This document shows, in pieces, positions 21,901 through 29,828 of a stretch of DNA of 64,000 nucleotides. The notes beneath the pieces are model-generated. The model made no database searches. It saw only the letters and a list, made by a program, of their open reading frames with translations, and had not been told where the DNA came from. The stretch spans positions 1,244,564-1,308,563 of the forward strand of contig NMRA01000007.1 of assembly GCA_002633005.1 (NCBI GenBank), in the 5' to 3' direction. The position numbers and the translations under genes are program-made. The first letter of the stretch is position 1; each line of letters starts with the position of its first letter. The stretch is from Phoronis australis. Taxonomy: Eukaryota > Phoronida > Phoronidae.

Positions 21901-23425
21901 TCATCAAAGTTCATGTAAACATATTAAATTTGGCTCTTAGTTACTCTTAGTTTGGTTCAAATCAAGTTTTACTGTATTTGTAGCTCGCCTGGAACAAATT
22001 AAGAGCCAGTCGGGACTGGGCCACTTCTTTGAGAGTATGATACCTACATTAAGTCACCGTGGAAACAATGCTTCACCCCAGGATGATGAAAGCTGTGAGT
22101 TGTACTTTGAATTTTCACACCTTTTAAGCAGCAGTAAAAGATTCTCATTCTTCGAGAATTGCATTATTGTAATATTCAATTATTTTAGTTTGAAAAAGAG
22201 ATTGCTAAAATTGTCATTGTGCGTGTTTGAAAGATGACTATCAATATGAGAAATTGAAAATTTATCACGATACCTTGTGCTGTCATTTTTCCATGTTTTT
22301 TTTAAATATGACTATATTGACACAAGAAATTATAAATTAACCACAATAGTTGTGCACAGTATAAACCATGATAACTTAAGAGTATGACATTTACTTTTGT
22401 TAAGAAATTTAATAAGAAAATATTTCACTTTAAGATTTAATGTACTAAGTGTTTCAAAAACTTGAACTACATAAACCCGTCTTCCGTCATAACTTTTGAT
22501 TAGGCTTAAGTTACGCCTACTAATAAAACTGGTCTCAGCTTGTTGCGTACTCAGATTGCAGGTGATTTCTGGGCTGGCAGGGGAAAAGTGGACAGTTTGT
22601 TATTGCTTAATATCAGGGTCAATAAATGGGCAAGTCATTTTATGCCCCTAGCATAGCCTCATGCGATAACGAATAACCAGTTCTTTCCTAACCCAAAAAT
22701 CTCTTCTCACTTGAGTGAGAAACAGGTTGAGACCAGGGCCCTGATTTTTGTACTTGAAACAAACTTGAAATTATTTTTGGCAATTTCACTGCTACTTTTG
22801 TGGGAACTCAAGATAAGTGGTTATTGGACTGTGCTCGAATACAATGTAGTTTACGCTTATGAGTTTCGAGTCCAAGTTTGCACTTGATGACCCTTATATT
22901 CGTGCTACTCGAAATTTCAAGTTCAAACTCGAACTTTTAGCCTTAATGTTGGGTTTATCAACTGCAAACTAGGACGTAAGTCATTATGTACTCGAGCATA
23001 GAATAATAGACACTTATCTTGAGTTCGCACAAAAGTAGAGTAGAAAATGCCAAACACAATTTCGAGTTCCATTTCAAGTAAAATGATTAGAACCCAGGCC
23101 CTGTTGTCTAACTGTAACTGATCTAAATGAAAAGTAATTTTTAACGGAAGACCATTTTATTACACATTTAATTAGTCATTTGACTGCGATTCTGACACTG
23201 CAGATCTGCATTGAGTATTCTTTAATTGATGTGCTTTCAGTGTCTATGGGTGAAGGTGAACGTGACTGTGCAATATGTATGGATCGTGTTAGAGACTCCC
23301 TCTTGTGTCCATGTCATCACATGGTTACGTGCAACGAGTGCGCGAGACTGTTGTTAAATCGCAGGGACGGATGTCCTATATGCCGTAAGGATATAGCTGA
23401 AGTGATCAAGGTCTACCACTCATAG
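3915..23425 (+). CDS. Rossmann (3HCDH-like, catalytically degenerate) - RING finger fusion protein, 9 exons
   Basis: Nine coding exons join in frame: 3915-3966, 9868-10004, 10417-10522, 14913-15007, 18520-18616, 20865-20963, 21743-21787, 21984-22094 and 23241-23425 (927 nt, 308 aa). All have GT-AG borders and the junction phases match (1,0,1,0,1,1,1,1). Residues 1-~180 match the NAD-binding domain of 3-hydroxyacyl-CoA dehydrogenase: GCGLMG at 8-13, an acidic beta2 end (VYD, D31), ASNT at 111-114 and a GLRFLFP segment at 134-140 where active enzymes have GLHFFNP. Counting from SNT, the catalytic Ser is Leu115 and the catalytic His is Arg136, while the paired Glu is kept (E148). The C-terminal dehydrogenase domain is absent. 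Residues 196-250 are a linker. C257, C260, C272, H274, C278, C281, C292 and C295 form a C3HC4 RING with IAP-like spacing. Inference: an E3 ubiquitin ligase with a dinucleotide-binding sensor or scaffold domain. The start is the first in-frame ATG after a TAA at 3873. No transcript evidence is available; splice sites are by eye. Confidence 0.8.
4078..4609. mobile_element. 532-bp TIR element carrying a PIF/Harbinger-like transposase scrap
   Basis: 27-bp terminal inverted repeats (4078-4104 GAAGCGTGTTCAACAGAGTG…; 4583-4609) differ at one base. Inside, plus-strand positions 4377-4439 read HFRMSQSTFEVIF, a motif typical of the N-terminal part of PIF/Harbinger (HARBI1-like) transposases. Stops surround it, so this is a dead fragment. 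It sits in gene 1 intron 1, about 110 bp after the exon 1 donor. No target duplication was obvious. Confidence 0.6.
4610..9867. other. Gene 1 intron 1, remainder
   Basis: AT-rich intronic sequence. Apart from the palindrome at 7351-7428, no coding exon, RNA gene or repeat shared within the window was recognised. Short ORFs here lack splice borders and family motifs. Confidence 0.5.
7351..7428. repeat. 78-bp loopless palindrome
   Basis: Two 39-nt arms meet without a spacer at AAATTT. The inner 22 bases of each arm are perfectly complementary (GAACCAAACAAAAATGCCC…). After two mismatches, 15 more pair (GCAATTAAGTTTATG / CATAAACTTAATTGC). It lies in gene 1 intron 1 and would extrude as a cruciform or form a long RNA hairpin. 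Confidence 0.85.
9868..10004 (+). CDS. Gene 1 exon 2: alpha-A helix, beta2 and following helix
   Basis: The acceptor is TTTCTAG and the donor ATT/GTACGT. It encodes residues 19-63, including GHRVKVYDSN, the beta2 strand ending in the Asp (D31) that in this family contacts the NAD ribose. A charged helix (VEEDKKQLLQDG) follows, typical of 3HCDH and lambda-crystallin proteins. The reading frame stays open upstream of the acceptor, but the residues there do not look like the family. Confidence 0.82.
10005..10416. other. Gene 1 intron 2
   Basis: A 412-bp intron bounded by GTACGT and CTGACAG. Nothing else was recognised in it. Confidence 0.6.
10417..10522 (+). CDS. Gene 1 exon 3: Rossmann beta4 segment
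   Basis: The acceptor is CTGACAG and the donor A/GTAAGT. It encodes residues 64-98, including EEAVRDAEFIIEVVHDDLP, which corresponds to the 'DADFVIEAVPE(D/N)L' block of 3-hydroxyacyl-CoA dehydrogenases. A second AG six bases downstream (10421-10422) would give a two-residue-shorter variant in the same frame. Confidence 0.84.
10630..12215 (+). mobile_element. 5'-truncated CR1/L2-like non-LTR retrotransposon
   Basis: The plus strand encodes a reverse transcriptase in broken frames: NKHQCGFRKCHST near 10675, VIFLDFSKAFDTIDH near 10780, STGVPQGSVLDPLLF near 10960 and the catalytic LLYADDT near 11050. After a frame break the thumb/C-terminal part resumes from 11225 (FLGITVDKNLSW, LPHLNYGIATWG). 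The 3' tail is AT-rich with a TTATTGTATTATTATAATG-like end. The endonuclease domain and 5' end are missing. It lies in gene 1 intron 3, same orientation, and is inactive because of stops and frameshifts. Confidence 0.85.
12273..14704. mobile_element. 2.43-kb TIR element with subterminal GGGCGGTTAA minisatellites
   Basis: The left end TTACCGTAATCGTTCGGGTT… (27 nt, 12273-12299) is the reverse complement of the right end (14678-14704) except for one base. Just inside each end is a block of GGGCG(G/C)TTAA repeats (about 12302-12445 and 14515-14690), which run in the same direction at both ends although the outer TIRs are inverted. The interior has no transposase and no credible gene, so this is a non-autonomous DNA transposon. 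It lies in gene 1 intron 3. No target duplication was recognised. Confidence 0.75.
14913..15007 (+). CDS. Gene 1 exon 4: SNT block with substituted catalytic serine
   Basis: The acceptor is TTTTGCCAG and the donor GAG/GTACTG. It encodes residues 100-130, with PDTVIASNTLRLDINEV. Active enzymes read ASNTSSL here; this protein has Leu-Arg in place of Ser-Ser. The donor runs straight into a pyrimidine-rich simple repeat. Confidence 0.85.
15020..15181 (+). repeat. Degenerate (TATTCTC/T)n pyrimidine-rich repeat
   Basis: About 160 bases of TATTCTCTATTTC-like units with point changes, starting 12 bp after the exon 4 donor of gene 1. Confidence 0.7.
15385..15540 (-). mobile_element. tRNA-derived SINE
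   Basis: On the minus strand the head has a Pol III A box (TGGCTCAGTTGCATGG, 15526-15511) and a B box (GGATTCGAGTC, 15495-15485). The body follows: AAATCTTTTCAGACTTAG, then GTGGCCAAAAGATGGCGTGC, then a GGACAAAACGTTCGCAAC end. The tRNA stems are not well paired, so this is a SINE rather than a tRNA gene. It lies in gene 1 intron 4, antisense. Confidence 0.7.
15605..15818. repeat. Head-to-head SINE bodies forming an inverted repeat
   Basis: The minus-oriented tail (15610-15675) and a plus-oriented body and tail (15681-15818) of the SINE at 15385-15540 face each other. The outer segments TATCTCAATATGGCGTGGAA and its reverse complement close a hairpin with arms of about 75 bp or more. Confidence 0.7.
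16006..17294 (+). mobile_element. Higher-order CTAGTGG repeat element, copy 1
   Basis: The element starts TTTTTATGCGCCC and ends in TTTCAACGCTCCGCGTTGCT. Between lie three related module types, each carrying CTAGTGGC or a close variant, in fixed order A (…GCCCCTAGTGGCAATTT), B (ACCTAGTGGCCATTTTT…CAACCAAACC) and C (CTCCTAGTGGCAGTTT). Marks fall at about 16197, 16347, 16507, 16650, 16791, 16935, 17082 and 17198. Modules are about 145 bp and the A-B-C unit about 430-450 bp. No protein is encoded. It lies in gene 1 intron 4. Confidence 0.8.
17295..18519. other. Gene 1 intron 4, distal part
   Basis: AT-rich sequence with no exon, RNA gene or shared repeat recognised. Confidence 0.5.
18520..18616 (+). 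CDS. Gene 1 exon 5: GLRFLFP block with substituted catalytic histidine
   Basis: The acceptor is CTTTTCCAG and the donor AAAAAG/GTAAG. It encodes residues 131-162. GLRFLFPVFCIPEVEI aligns without gaps to GLHFFNP...VEV of HADH. The His and Asn of that motif are Arg136 and Phe139, and the Glu is kept at 148. A long-TIR MITE starts about 30 bp after the donor. Confidence 0.84.
18648..19050. mobile_element. Long-TIR MITE (GGGCCCGGTCTC family), copy 1
   Basis: A 403-bp element bounded by GGGCCCGGTCTC and its reverse complement. Inverted similarity continues inwards for about 130 bp per arm (TTTGTACTCGAAACGAACTC against TTTTTACTCGAAATGGAACT). It has no coding capacity and lies about 30 bp after the gene 1 exon 5 donor. 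Confidence 0.8.
19051..20864. other. Gene 1 intron 5, remainder
   Basis: AT-rich intron. It holds a short GGGGGTCCAGACCC / GGACCCCCC stretch near 20108-20140. No exon or RNA gene was recognised. Confidence 0.5.
20865..20963 (+). CDS. Gene 1 exon 6: end of the Rossmann domain
   Basis: The acceptor is TCATTGCAG and the donor TTTG/GTAAG. It encodes residues 164-195. RKLLERMGKTLFF matches the helix-strand unit (…KKLGKTPV…) that closes the 3HCDH NAD-binding domain. Beyond it the family normally continues into the dimerising C-terminal domain; here the sequence becomes charged (TEEQREARKF) and leaves the family. Confidence 0.8.
20964..21742. other. Gene 1 intron 6
   Basis: A 779-bp intron bounded by GTAAG and CCTAG. 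No repeat or RNA recognised. Confidence 0.6.
21743..21787 (+). CDS. Gene 1 exon 7: 45-nt linker micro-exon
   Basis: A 45-nt symmetrical (phase 1-1) exon with acceptor CTTCCTAG and donor CTG/GTATGT encodes NVQIAKILIPEAKP. It could be skipped without breaking the frame. The call rests on the splice sites, the fitting phase and the amphipathic sequence rather than on homology. Confidence 0.65.
21984..22094 (+). CDS. Gene 1 exon 8: linker before the RING
   Basis: A 111-nt phase 1-1 exon with acceptor ATTTGTAG and donor AGCT/GTGAGT. It encodes residues 212-247, an amphipathic start (RLEQIKSQSG) followed by a polar, acidic, probably flexible stretch (NNASPQDDES) leading to the RING. No named domain was recognised in it. 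Confidence 0.75.
22736..23101. mobile_element. Long-TIR MITE, copy 2
   Basis: Co-linear with the element at 18648-19050, sharing TTTTTGGCAATTTC, GACTGTGCTCGAATACA, GACCCTTATATTCGTGCTAC and CGAGCATAGAATAATAGACA. The ends are eroded to GGGCCCTG and CAGGCCCT. It lies in gene 1 intron 8, 140 bp before the RING exon. Confidence 0.8.
23241..23425 (+). CDS. Gene 1 exon 9: C-terminal C3HC4 RING finger
   Basis: The acceptor is TGCTTTCAG and the stop is TAG at 23423-23425. It encodes residues 249-308. The cysteine/histidine pattern C-x2-C-x11-C-x-H-x3-C-x2-C-x10-C-x2-C matches the IAP/MUL1-type RING group except for a longer last loop. The protein ends 13 residues after the last zinc ligand (…VIKVYHS), as is common for C-terminal RINGs in this group. 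Confidence 0.9.
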
Positions 23426-23540
23426 CTCGAGTAGGACGGACTTTTCTTCGTCTATAATGCCAGTCGTGTTTTGAGTAGAAAACCTTCAATTGGCTTCGCC
23501 GCCAGTTGTGGCCAGAAGATTCTGAGAGAGATAAAACTAG

Positions 23541-23909
23541 TGGCCGGGATCTACGTATTTTTGATATTTTCCATTCTACTTTTGCACGAAGTCACAATAA
23601 ATATCTTTCATTCTGCACTCAAGTATACTATGGTTAATGCAGATGAGTGCGTAGTCCAAGTTTGCACTGATCCACAGATTCGAGCTACAACCTCGAGATT
23701 CTGAGTTAAAACTCAAAATTTTAAGTTCAGCTTCATAACTTATAAATTTAATGCTGAGGTCATCAAGTGCAAAAGAGGGTTAGACATTCAATCACGCAGA
23801 CTATACTACACTCAAGCACAGAATGATAGACAGTAATATTGAGTTGCTTCTAAAGTAGAACAGAAAATGTCAAGAATAGGCAAAAAGGTTAGATTCTGGA
23901 CCCAGTTGT
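23541..23909. mobile_element. Long-TIR MITE, copy 3 (diverged)
   Basis: Recognisable by TGGCCGGGATCTACGTATTT at the left, CCAAGTTTGCACTGAT in the middle and GTAGAACAGAAAATG…GACCCA at the right, matching copies 1 and 2 with many changes. It begins 115 bp after the stop codon of gene 1. Confidence 0.65.
23596..23601 (+). terminator. First AATAAA after the gene 1 stop codon
   Basis: This is the first canonical polyadenylation hexamer I noticed downstream of the stop at 23425. It lies inside MITE copy 3. Use is unproven; another hexamer lies near 24917. Confidence 0.35.
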
Positions 23910-26690
23910 GAGTTTCATAGCAGGAGGCTTTCTCGCTAGTCGGTGCGTGATCAGGCAAAATCACACGACAGAAAGGCATGCGTTTTACCACCTTACTAGC
24001 TTATACTACCAAAATGGCCACCACTTAAGTGATCAGTTGGCTAGGGTGGAATGTTGAATTGAGGAGAAACCTGTCAGCACGCGGTCGTAGACTATTTCTA
24101 TTCCATAACCCCAGATTTCTTGTGCAAGCATCTCGCATGTGTCATTACGGAATGCGTCCCTGGCCCGCAGGATAACATAATGTGCCCCGTGATGTTAGCA
24201 GCAGTTGATGTGACTGACAAAGGCATAAATTAATAAGGTAAATGGAATCCATTATGACTCGCACTGAAAGACCATTATTTGATGATTGTACCTATTTATT
24301 TCCGTGGATCCGACAAACTGCTAGTCAAGTTCCACTTGTTGTTAACTTGGATCTGTTTCATGAAAAGTTACTTTAGGTTTAATGTCCTGCTTGCTTGCAT
24401 GCTTTTCACTGTTTGCGAGTGTAGTGAAAGTATACAACAAGAAGACACTGATAACTGAAAGTATATTGTGATTAACCCATAGATTAGTTGGTTAAATTTT
24501 CAAGATTATTTCTGTTAGTACGCTGTGTTGTTATGCCGCCAACAGTGCTGAACCTTAATGGGCCTTATCTCCCCTGTTTGCTGATTGGGCATTACAAGTC
24601 AACATATTGAGAAAATCGCCCTGTTTGAATGAGAACATTTTGGATGAATAGGCGCGATATGTTGTTAAAGATGAACACTGACATGATAGATGGAATTCAA
24701 GGGAATTTGGTAAACTGCTACCAGATAACACACACTTGGCTTCTGGTAATGTGGCAGGAGACCACATGGTAAACTTCATGTCTGCCTAGCATATTTGTTA
24801 GTTGTAGTTCAATTAGACTATAACATAGTAAAAAATTCATTAAATTGTAAACTTCAATATTTCTTCATCAAAGTGACTTGATCTATTAGCAATTTCGTGG
24901 AAAATTTGCTGAATAGAGAATAAAATGTAAGTGCGTACACTATTTTTTTTGAAATAGTTGTGTGGACCGTAATATCAATTTGTTTTTTAAGTTACTTTTC
25001 ACGAAACAAATCGCTGAGATTTATGCATGTGTCTTTGTGTAATATGTTAACATGTTAACACGGTGACGTCATCTGTGGTATGTTTCACAAAGATTGTGAT
25101 GATTTTTGTCTTGACAATGTTGTCCCATCGAAACAGGAATCTTCTTTTGACCATATTCATTCTTTGTAAAGTGACATTCAGCCGGTAAAAATTCTCCATT
25201 GTAGGACAATGAAAAATTGAATAGGTCAGAGCTTGTCCCAAATTCTTGAAATAGGCAATATTAGCCGTTCCAAATTTAAAAATTACGGGAAAGGGACAGC
25301 AAAGTTATCCTCTCTCCTGTACACATTGAAAACGCGTCCAAAATTTGAGAAATACGGTGAACGCCTAAATTGCCCTTGTCCCAAATTTCATGATAAAGAA
25401 AATTCAATTTTTGCATTTTTGCGGGAATTTCCATGTCCCAAATTCTAGAGATAGTTCCAAACTGTAGAATAATTACCGTAGATGTTTTGAAAGTGATTTT
25501 CAACAGTCAGGTAAGACCTTAATTCCTCATTTCTATTGTTTCTGTTAGTCACAGTCTGTCCAAAGGGTACTCTTATTGGCTAGCTACATGGGAATGTGCC
25601 GTATGTTTGTTTGATATATGCTATGGAAAACTACAGTAGATTCACAATTGCCAAAAAAGCAAATAGACTGGTTCATATTTTGCTTTTAAGACCTGGACGG
25701 GCTGGATAGGTAAAGTTAGACAAAAACTAATACTAAATAGTAAGTTAGTATTTCAAATAACTAGCAGATAGCCCCTGTCCAAAACTGAATTTAGCCATGC
25801 AATCACATGGATTGTTAGGAATTGTATCTGAGAGTTTTACGTCTTGTGGTTTTTGTCCAAGGAATATCTTATTTTTTATTGTTTACTTTTATTTGTTTAA
25901 TAAAGGATTTTATTCTGTGTGGACTTTTGGTGCTTGTGATTTGCAGTTTGATTCGCTTGTAATTCATAAGTTTTGAAGTACTTGTTTGCTTGAACAGTAT
26001 GCTTTACAATTTGGTCTTGACATACAGGAATTTTAGGCTAAAAACCTTATTTGGTTCTGGTCCACACTATGTTTTATCATCATTACTTAAATAGAAGTGC
26101 ATGCCTAGCTGTATCATCGTCCCTGAAAGATTTCTTCCTTTTCAAAAACCTCACAAACGCATTCGTGTTAGTTTTTAAATGAAATGGTTGTCAGGCAGTG
26201 TTTGTAACCGAGTTTCTTAAAAGTAACTATGAATCAGTGTTGAATGAAGGTTTCCTTGAAGTGGGGGACATGGCAAATATAAGTTCCCATGGGTCGGCAC
26301 CTGTAGTCAACTATACCAAAGAATGGTTTGGACTGAATGTCATAACCAGTCCCACAACAGTTTAGATTATATAATAAAATGGTGAATTTTTGTTTTTGAG
26401 AAAACAAACAACTAAAAACACTACAAACCCATATCAGTTTTCAAAACAGCCAACCAGAACCAAATAATGCTTTCTGTGGCCATAACAAAGATTGTGATTT
26501 GTCTGGCAAACTCTTGCTCAAAGGCTCCCTTTGAGCCGATGAAGTTAATAATTTTTACGTGAAATCTGGATCACATCTGGCAGACATTGAGAAACCTATA
26601 ACGTTACTTGGTGAAATGTTATAATTGCTATGAAGCGAGTTTTCTTGCTTGCTTGTTTGTTTCTTGTTGTTTTTTTTTTGTTTACATGAT
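23910..26690. other. Intergenic sequence between convergent genes
   Basis: No gene was recognised. At 25230-25445 a GTCCCAAATT-like motif recurs about five times with spacings of roughly 35-70 bp, which may be the end region of a DNA element. Confidence 0.45.
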
Positions 26691-26960
26691 ACAGGCTGCA
26701 TTTCATTTTCAATTGACCAGAAATTTACACACAACATGTTACTCCTCAATAGCTGGATGCCAATTGTCTTTGCTCGAAGACGAACACAAAATGGCACTGC
26801 AAAGGCCTTTCTTTCAATTTGCAGAGCTCTAACCCCTGGGTATTTTGAGGTTTTCTTCTGAAATTTGGTATGTAGATAGATATTAGTTCTCCTCAAGTGC
26901 TATCTGAAGTATGTCATCTATTTCTATGACTTACTGTTTTTGAGATTTTCTTGTGACTGC

Positions 26961-28144
26961 TTTTTATGTGCCCATATATTTATATGCCGTCGTCTCTGGG
27001 TGTCCGGCTTCCGTGGCTATATCTCCTAAATCCCTTGAGGATGTTATTGAAATTTGGCAGGTGTGTTCCTATGGGGTTGACAACAGAGGGCAATGAGTTT
27101 GGGAGCGACCCGAATACCCTTGTGCCCCTAGTAGCAATTTACCTCTGTATCTTCAAAGGTCCTCAACCAATTTCCATGAAATTTGGCACATAGGCATCTA
27201 TATTCTCCTGTTTTTGGGTGGATCGAGGCATTTTGTGCCATCTAGTGGCTATTTTTACAATTTTCGAATTGGTTTTTGGCATCCCCTCCTCTGTCAACCA
27301 AACCACGCTAAGGATGATTGCGAAAATTGGCATGTATGTTCTTACTATGAAGAGGACGGTCGACGATGATTTTCCGACGACTTCAACTATTGTGGCGCCT
27401 CTAAGTGTCACTTTTGTTTATTTTTGCGCCCATGGCTGTATCTCACAATTGCTCTTCAGGATCTTTATTAAATGTAGCAAATGTATTTATATGAAGTTGA
27501 CAGCCGGCGATGACGACTTTCGGACAGATCGGACTACCGGTGTGCCATGACGAATTTTCATGAAATTTGATAAATAGCTTTCATTTAAAGAAACAATGAC
27601 ATTTCCCAGTTTGCAGATGGATTCGACATATTTTGCGCTTTCTAGTGGCCATTTTTACTGTTTTCTAGTCTGCTTTTGGCGTCCACCCTCTGTCAACCAA
27701 ACCACTCTTAGGATGATTGTGAAAATTGGCTTATATATTGTTAGAGTGAAGAGGACAATTAACAATGATTTTCCGACTTCAATTACTGTGACGTCTCCTA
27801 GTGGCATTTTTTGCTCCCTTAGTTGTATCTGCTAAGCTCTCTGCTAGTGTATTTATAAGACATTGACAACGGAAGACAACAACTTTCAGACGGATCCGAC
27901 GAACACTTTATCCCCTAGTGGCAATTTCATTTTTTCCGTTTTGCTCTCTTTCTCTTAAGTTTCTTGATGGGTTTTCATGAAATGTGGTAAATAACTTTCT
28001 GTTAAAAAATGGTGACATTTTCCCATTTTTTGACGGATTTGAGGTATTTTGCACTATCTAGTGGCCATTTTTATGATACAAATAAACACCCTAGAGGCAG
28101 TGCATTTGTGGGTGCATTTCAACACTCGGTGTTGCTCTTGTTTA
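26961..28144 (+). mobile_element. Higher-order CTAGTGG repeat element, copy 2
   Basis: Same borders as copy 1 (TTTTTATGTGCCCATATATT at the start; CATTTCAACACTCGGTGTTGC at the end) and the same A-B-C module order. CTAGTGG-type marks lie near 27120, 27241, 27397, 27641, 27795, 27912 and 28058. One A module near 27540 is truncated. The flanks at 26690-26900 and 28360-28520 share AAATTTACACA.AAC and TCAATAGCT, so the family may be longer than these borders. Confidence 0.78.
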
Positions 28145-28591
28145 TTGAATGATTTCTTGTAGTTTTTTCTTGGAACTTGGTCTTGATCTCATGAAGAATT
28201 ACCAGAAATACATCAGTCCTTTCTCACTCATATTTCTTGTTGTTGAGTTGTTTGAGATTTGCTGATGGCTAAGGTTCAATCCTGGTGAATTTCTCAGGCT
28301 TCAGTGCAGTTGTTGTTTCAGGGGTCAAGAACAACATGCCAGGGTTATGGACCTTTCCTGTAATTCCCTCAACTGATAGACATGAAATTTACACATAACC
28401 TGTAACTCAATAGCTCCAGGCCTGTTAGTGGCGCAAGGTGGCACTGTCAATTTCCTGACATCTAGCTCCGGCTGGTCCTTTGACGGATTCTTATGGAGTT
28501 CTCACTGCAACATTCGCTACAATATTCTTGGGTTTATCAAGCTTTTCTGATGATAGTTCTTTTGTTGATTGTTCATTTTTCGCTTTCTGAT

Positions 28592-28848
28592 CGTTTTCAG
28601 GTCAATATTCTATCATGATGATGTAGGTCATATTGTCGTTTTCAGGTCAATATTCTATCATGATGATGTAGATCATATTGTCGTTTTCAGGTCAATATTC
28701 TATCATGATGATGTAGGTCATATTGTCGTTTTCAGGTCAATATTCTATCATGATGATGTAGATCATATTGTCAATATTCTATCATGATGATGTAGATCAT
28801 ATTGTCAATATTCTATCATGATGATGTAGGTCATATTGTCGTTTTCAG
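28592..28848 (+). repeat. 45-bp minisatellite (4 full units plus 2 units of 34 bp)
   Basis: Units begin CGTTTTCAGGTCAATATTCT at 28592, 28637, 28682 and 28727. Two shortened units (28772, 28806) lack CGTTTTCAGGT. Units alternate between TAGGTCAT and TAGATCAT. The unit length is a multiple of three, which creates an apparent repeating ORF that I do not call a gene. Confidence 0.92.
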
Positions 28849-28951
28849 CGTCATTTTTAGTGTCACTAGCCTAATCATCCTTAGTTCTGTTGTTGTCATT
28901 GGCATTTTGCGATACGCTGAATATCAGTGGCAATGCTGATGTTGGCATTGT

Positions 28952-29110
28952 AGGAGATCGTGTGGCTCAGTGGTTTAAGCTCGGGACTAAAGATTGGGAG
29001 ACCCGGGTTCAAATCCTGACTTTACTGGTAGGCAATTGAGCATTGCACAAAGGTGCCTCCTACTCCTCCGAGCTCGGTCTTACTAGTGAATGTTTGTGAG
29101 CGAATGAATG
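28952..29110 (+). mobile_element. tRNA-derived SINE
   Basis: An A box TGGCTCAGTGG (28963-28973) and a B box GGTTCAAATCC (29006-29016) are 43 bp apart, as in tRNA-derived promoters. The T stem and acceptor stem do not pair, so a functional tRNA is unlikely. A non-tRNA body follows to about 29110. Confidence 0.6.
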
Positions 29111-29828
29111 AGAACTTGGATATAATGCGAAAGCGATTTCTGGGGCTGTGCTCGTATTTTTATGTTGACATTGTTGGTTTTGATCAGATCATGGTGGTTT
29201 TATGTCAGCAATATCTATATTTGAGGCTTTGCAATTATTGCGTTTTCATCCATGTTGAATTTCAACTTGAACGCAATAGTGTCGTCATAGTCAATGCTAT
29301 TGTTGGTGTATGTGGTGTCGCTACCTTCGTATTCAAATTCAAAGAAAACAAAAAAAATATCAATTTCCAGAACAACCACAGGCCAGTGCTCCATGTATTT
29401 TGCATCTTTAAAATTAGGCAAGATTCGTCAGGAAGTCTTGCTCAAATGCTTCCGTAGAGCAGTCTGAAGAAGAATTCAATTTTTACATAGAATTTGGATT
29501 TTTGATTCTTCCTTTCTGAGATTTCCAATAGTACTCGATGTAGATGAATTTTGAAAGCGTCATGTTGTACTGTAAAAAATTTCAAACTCTGAAGTAAATT
29601 TTTGGGATGAATGTGTAGCTGCAATTTGGAAACAATAAAATACTTCAGTATTATAGCTGGGTAAAACGTCTAAAATGGTTTTCATATAAAAATTGTTTAT
29701 AAGGTGCTGTATATGACTTCTAGTTCGACGTTATTAATATGCTTTGCGACCACTTCTAATTATGGTAAAATAACGTCCTTTATGCTCAAGTTATCAGATG
29801 AATTGCAAAACGTGTTTTGTTAATAACT

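Noticed and set aside
28569-28787. ORF encoding a perfect repeated peptide (FRSIFYHDDV…)
   Set aside because: It arises because the minisatellite unit is 45 bp, a multiple of three.
28592-28848. CRISPR array
   Set aside because: The spacers are identical to each other and part of the repeat unit, and the genome is eukaryotic. It is a minisatellite.
28955-29030. Functional tRNA gene
   Set aside because: A and B boxes are present but acceptor and T stems do not pair and no clear anticodon arm forms. It is better explained as a SINE head.
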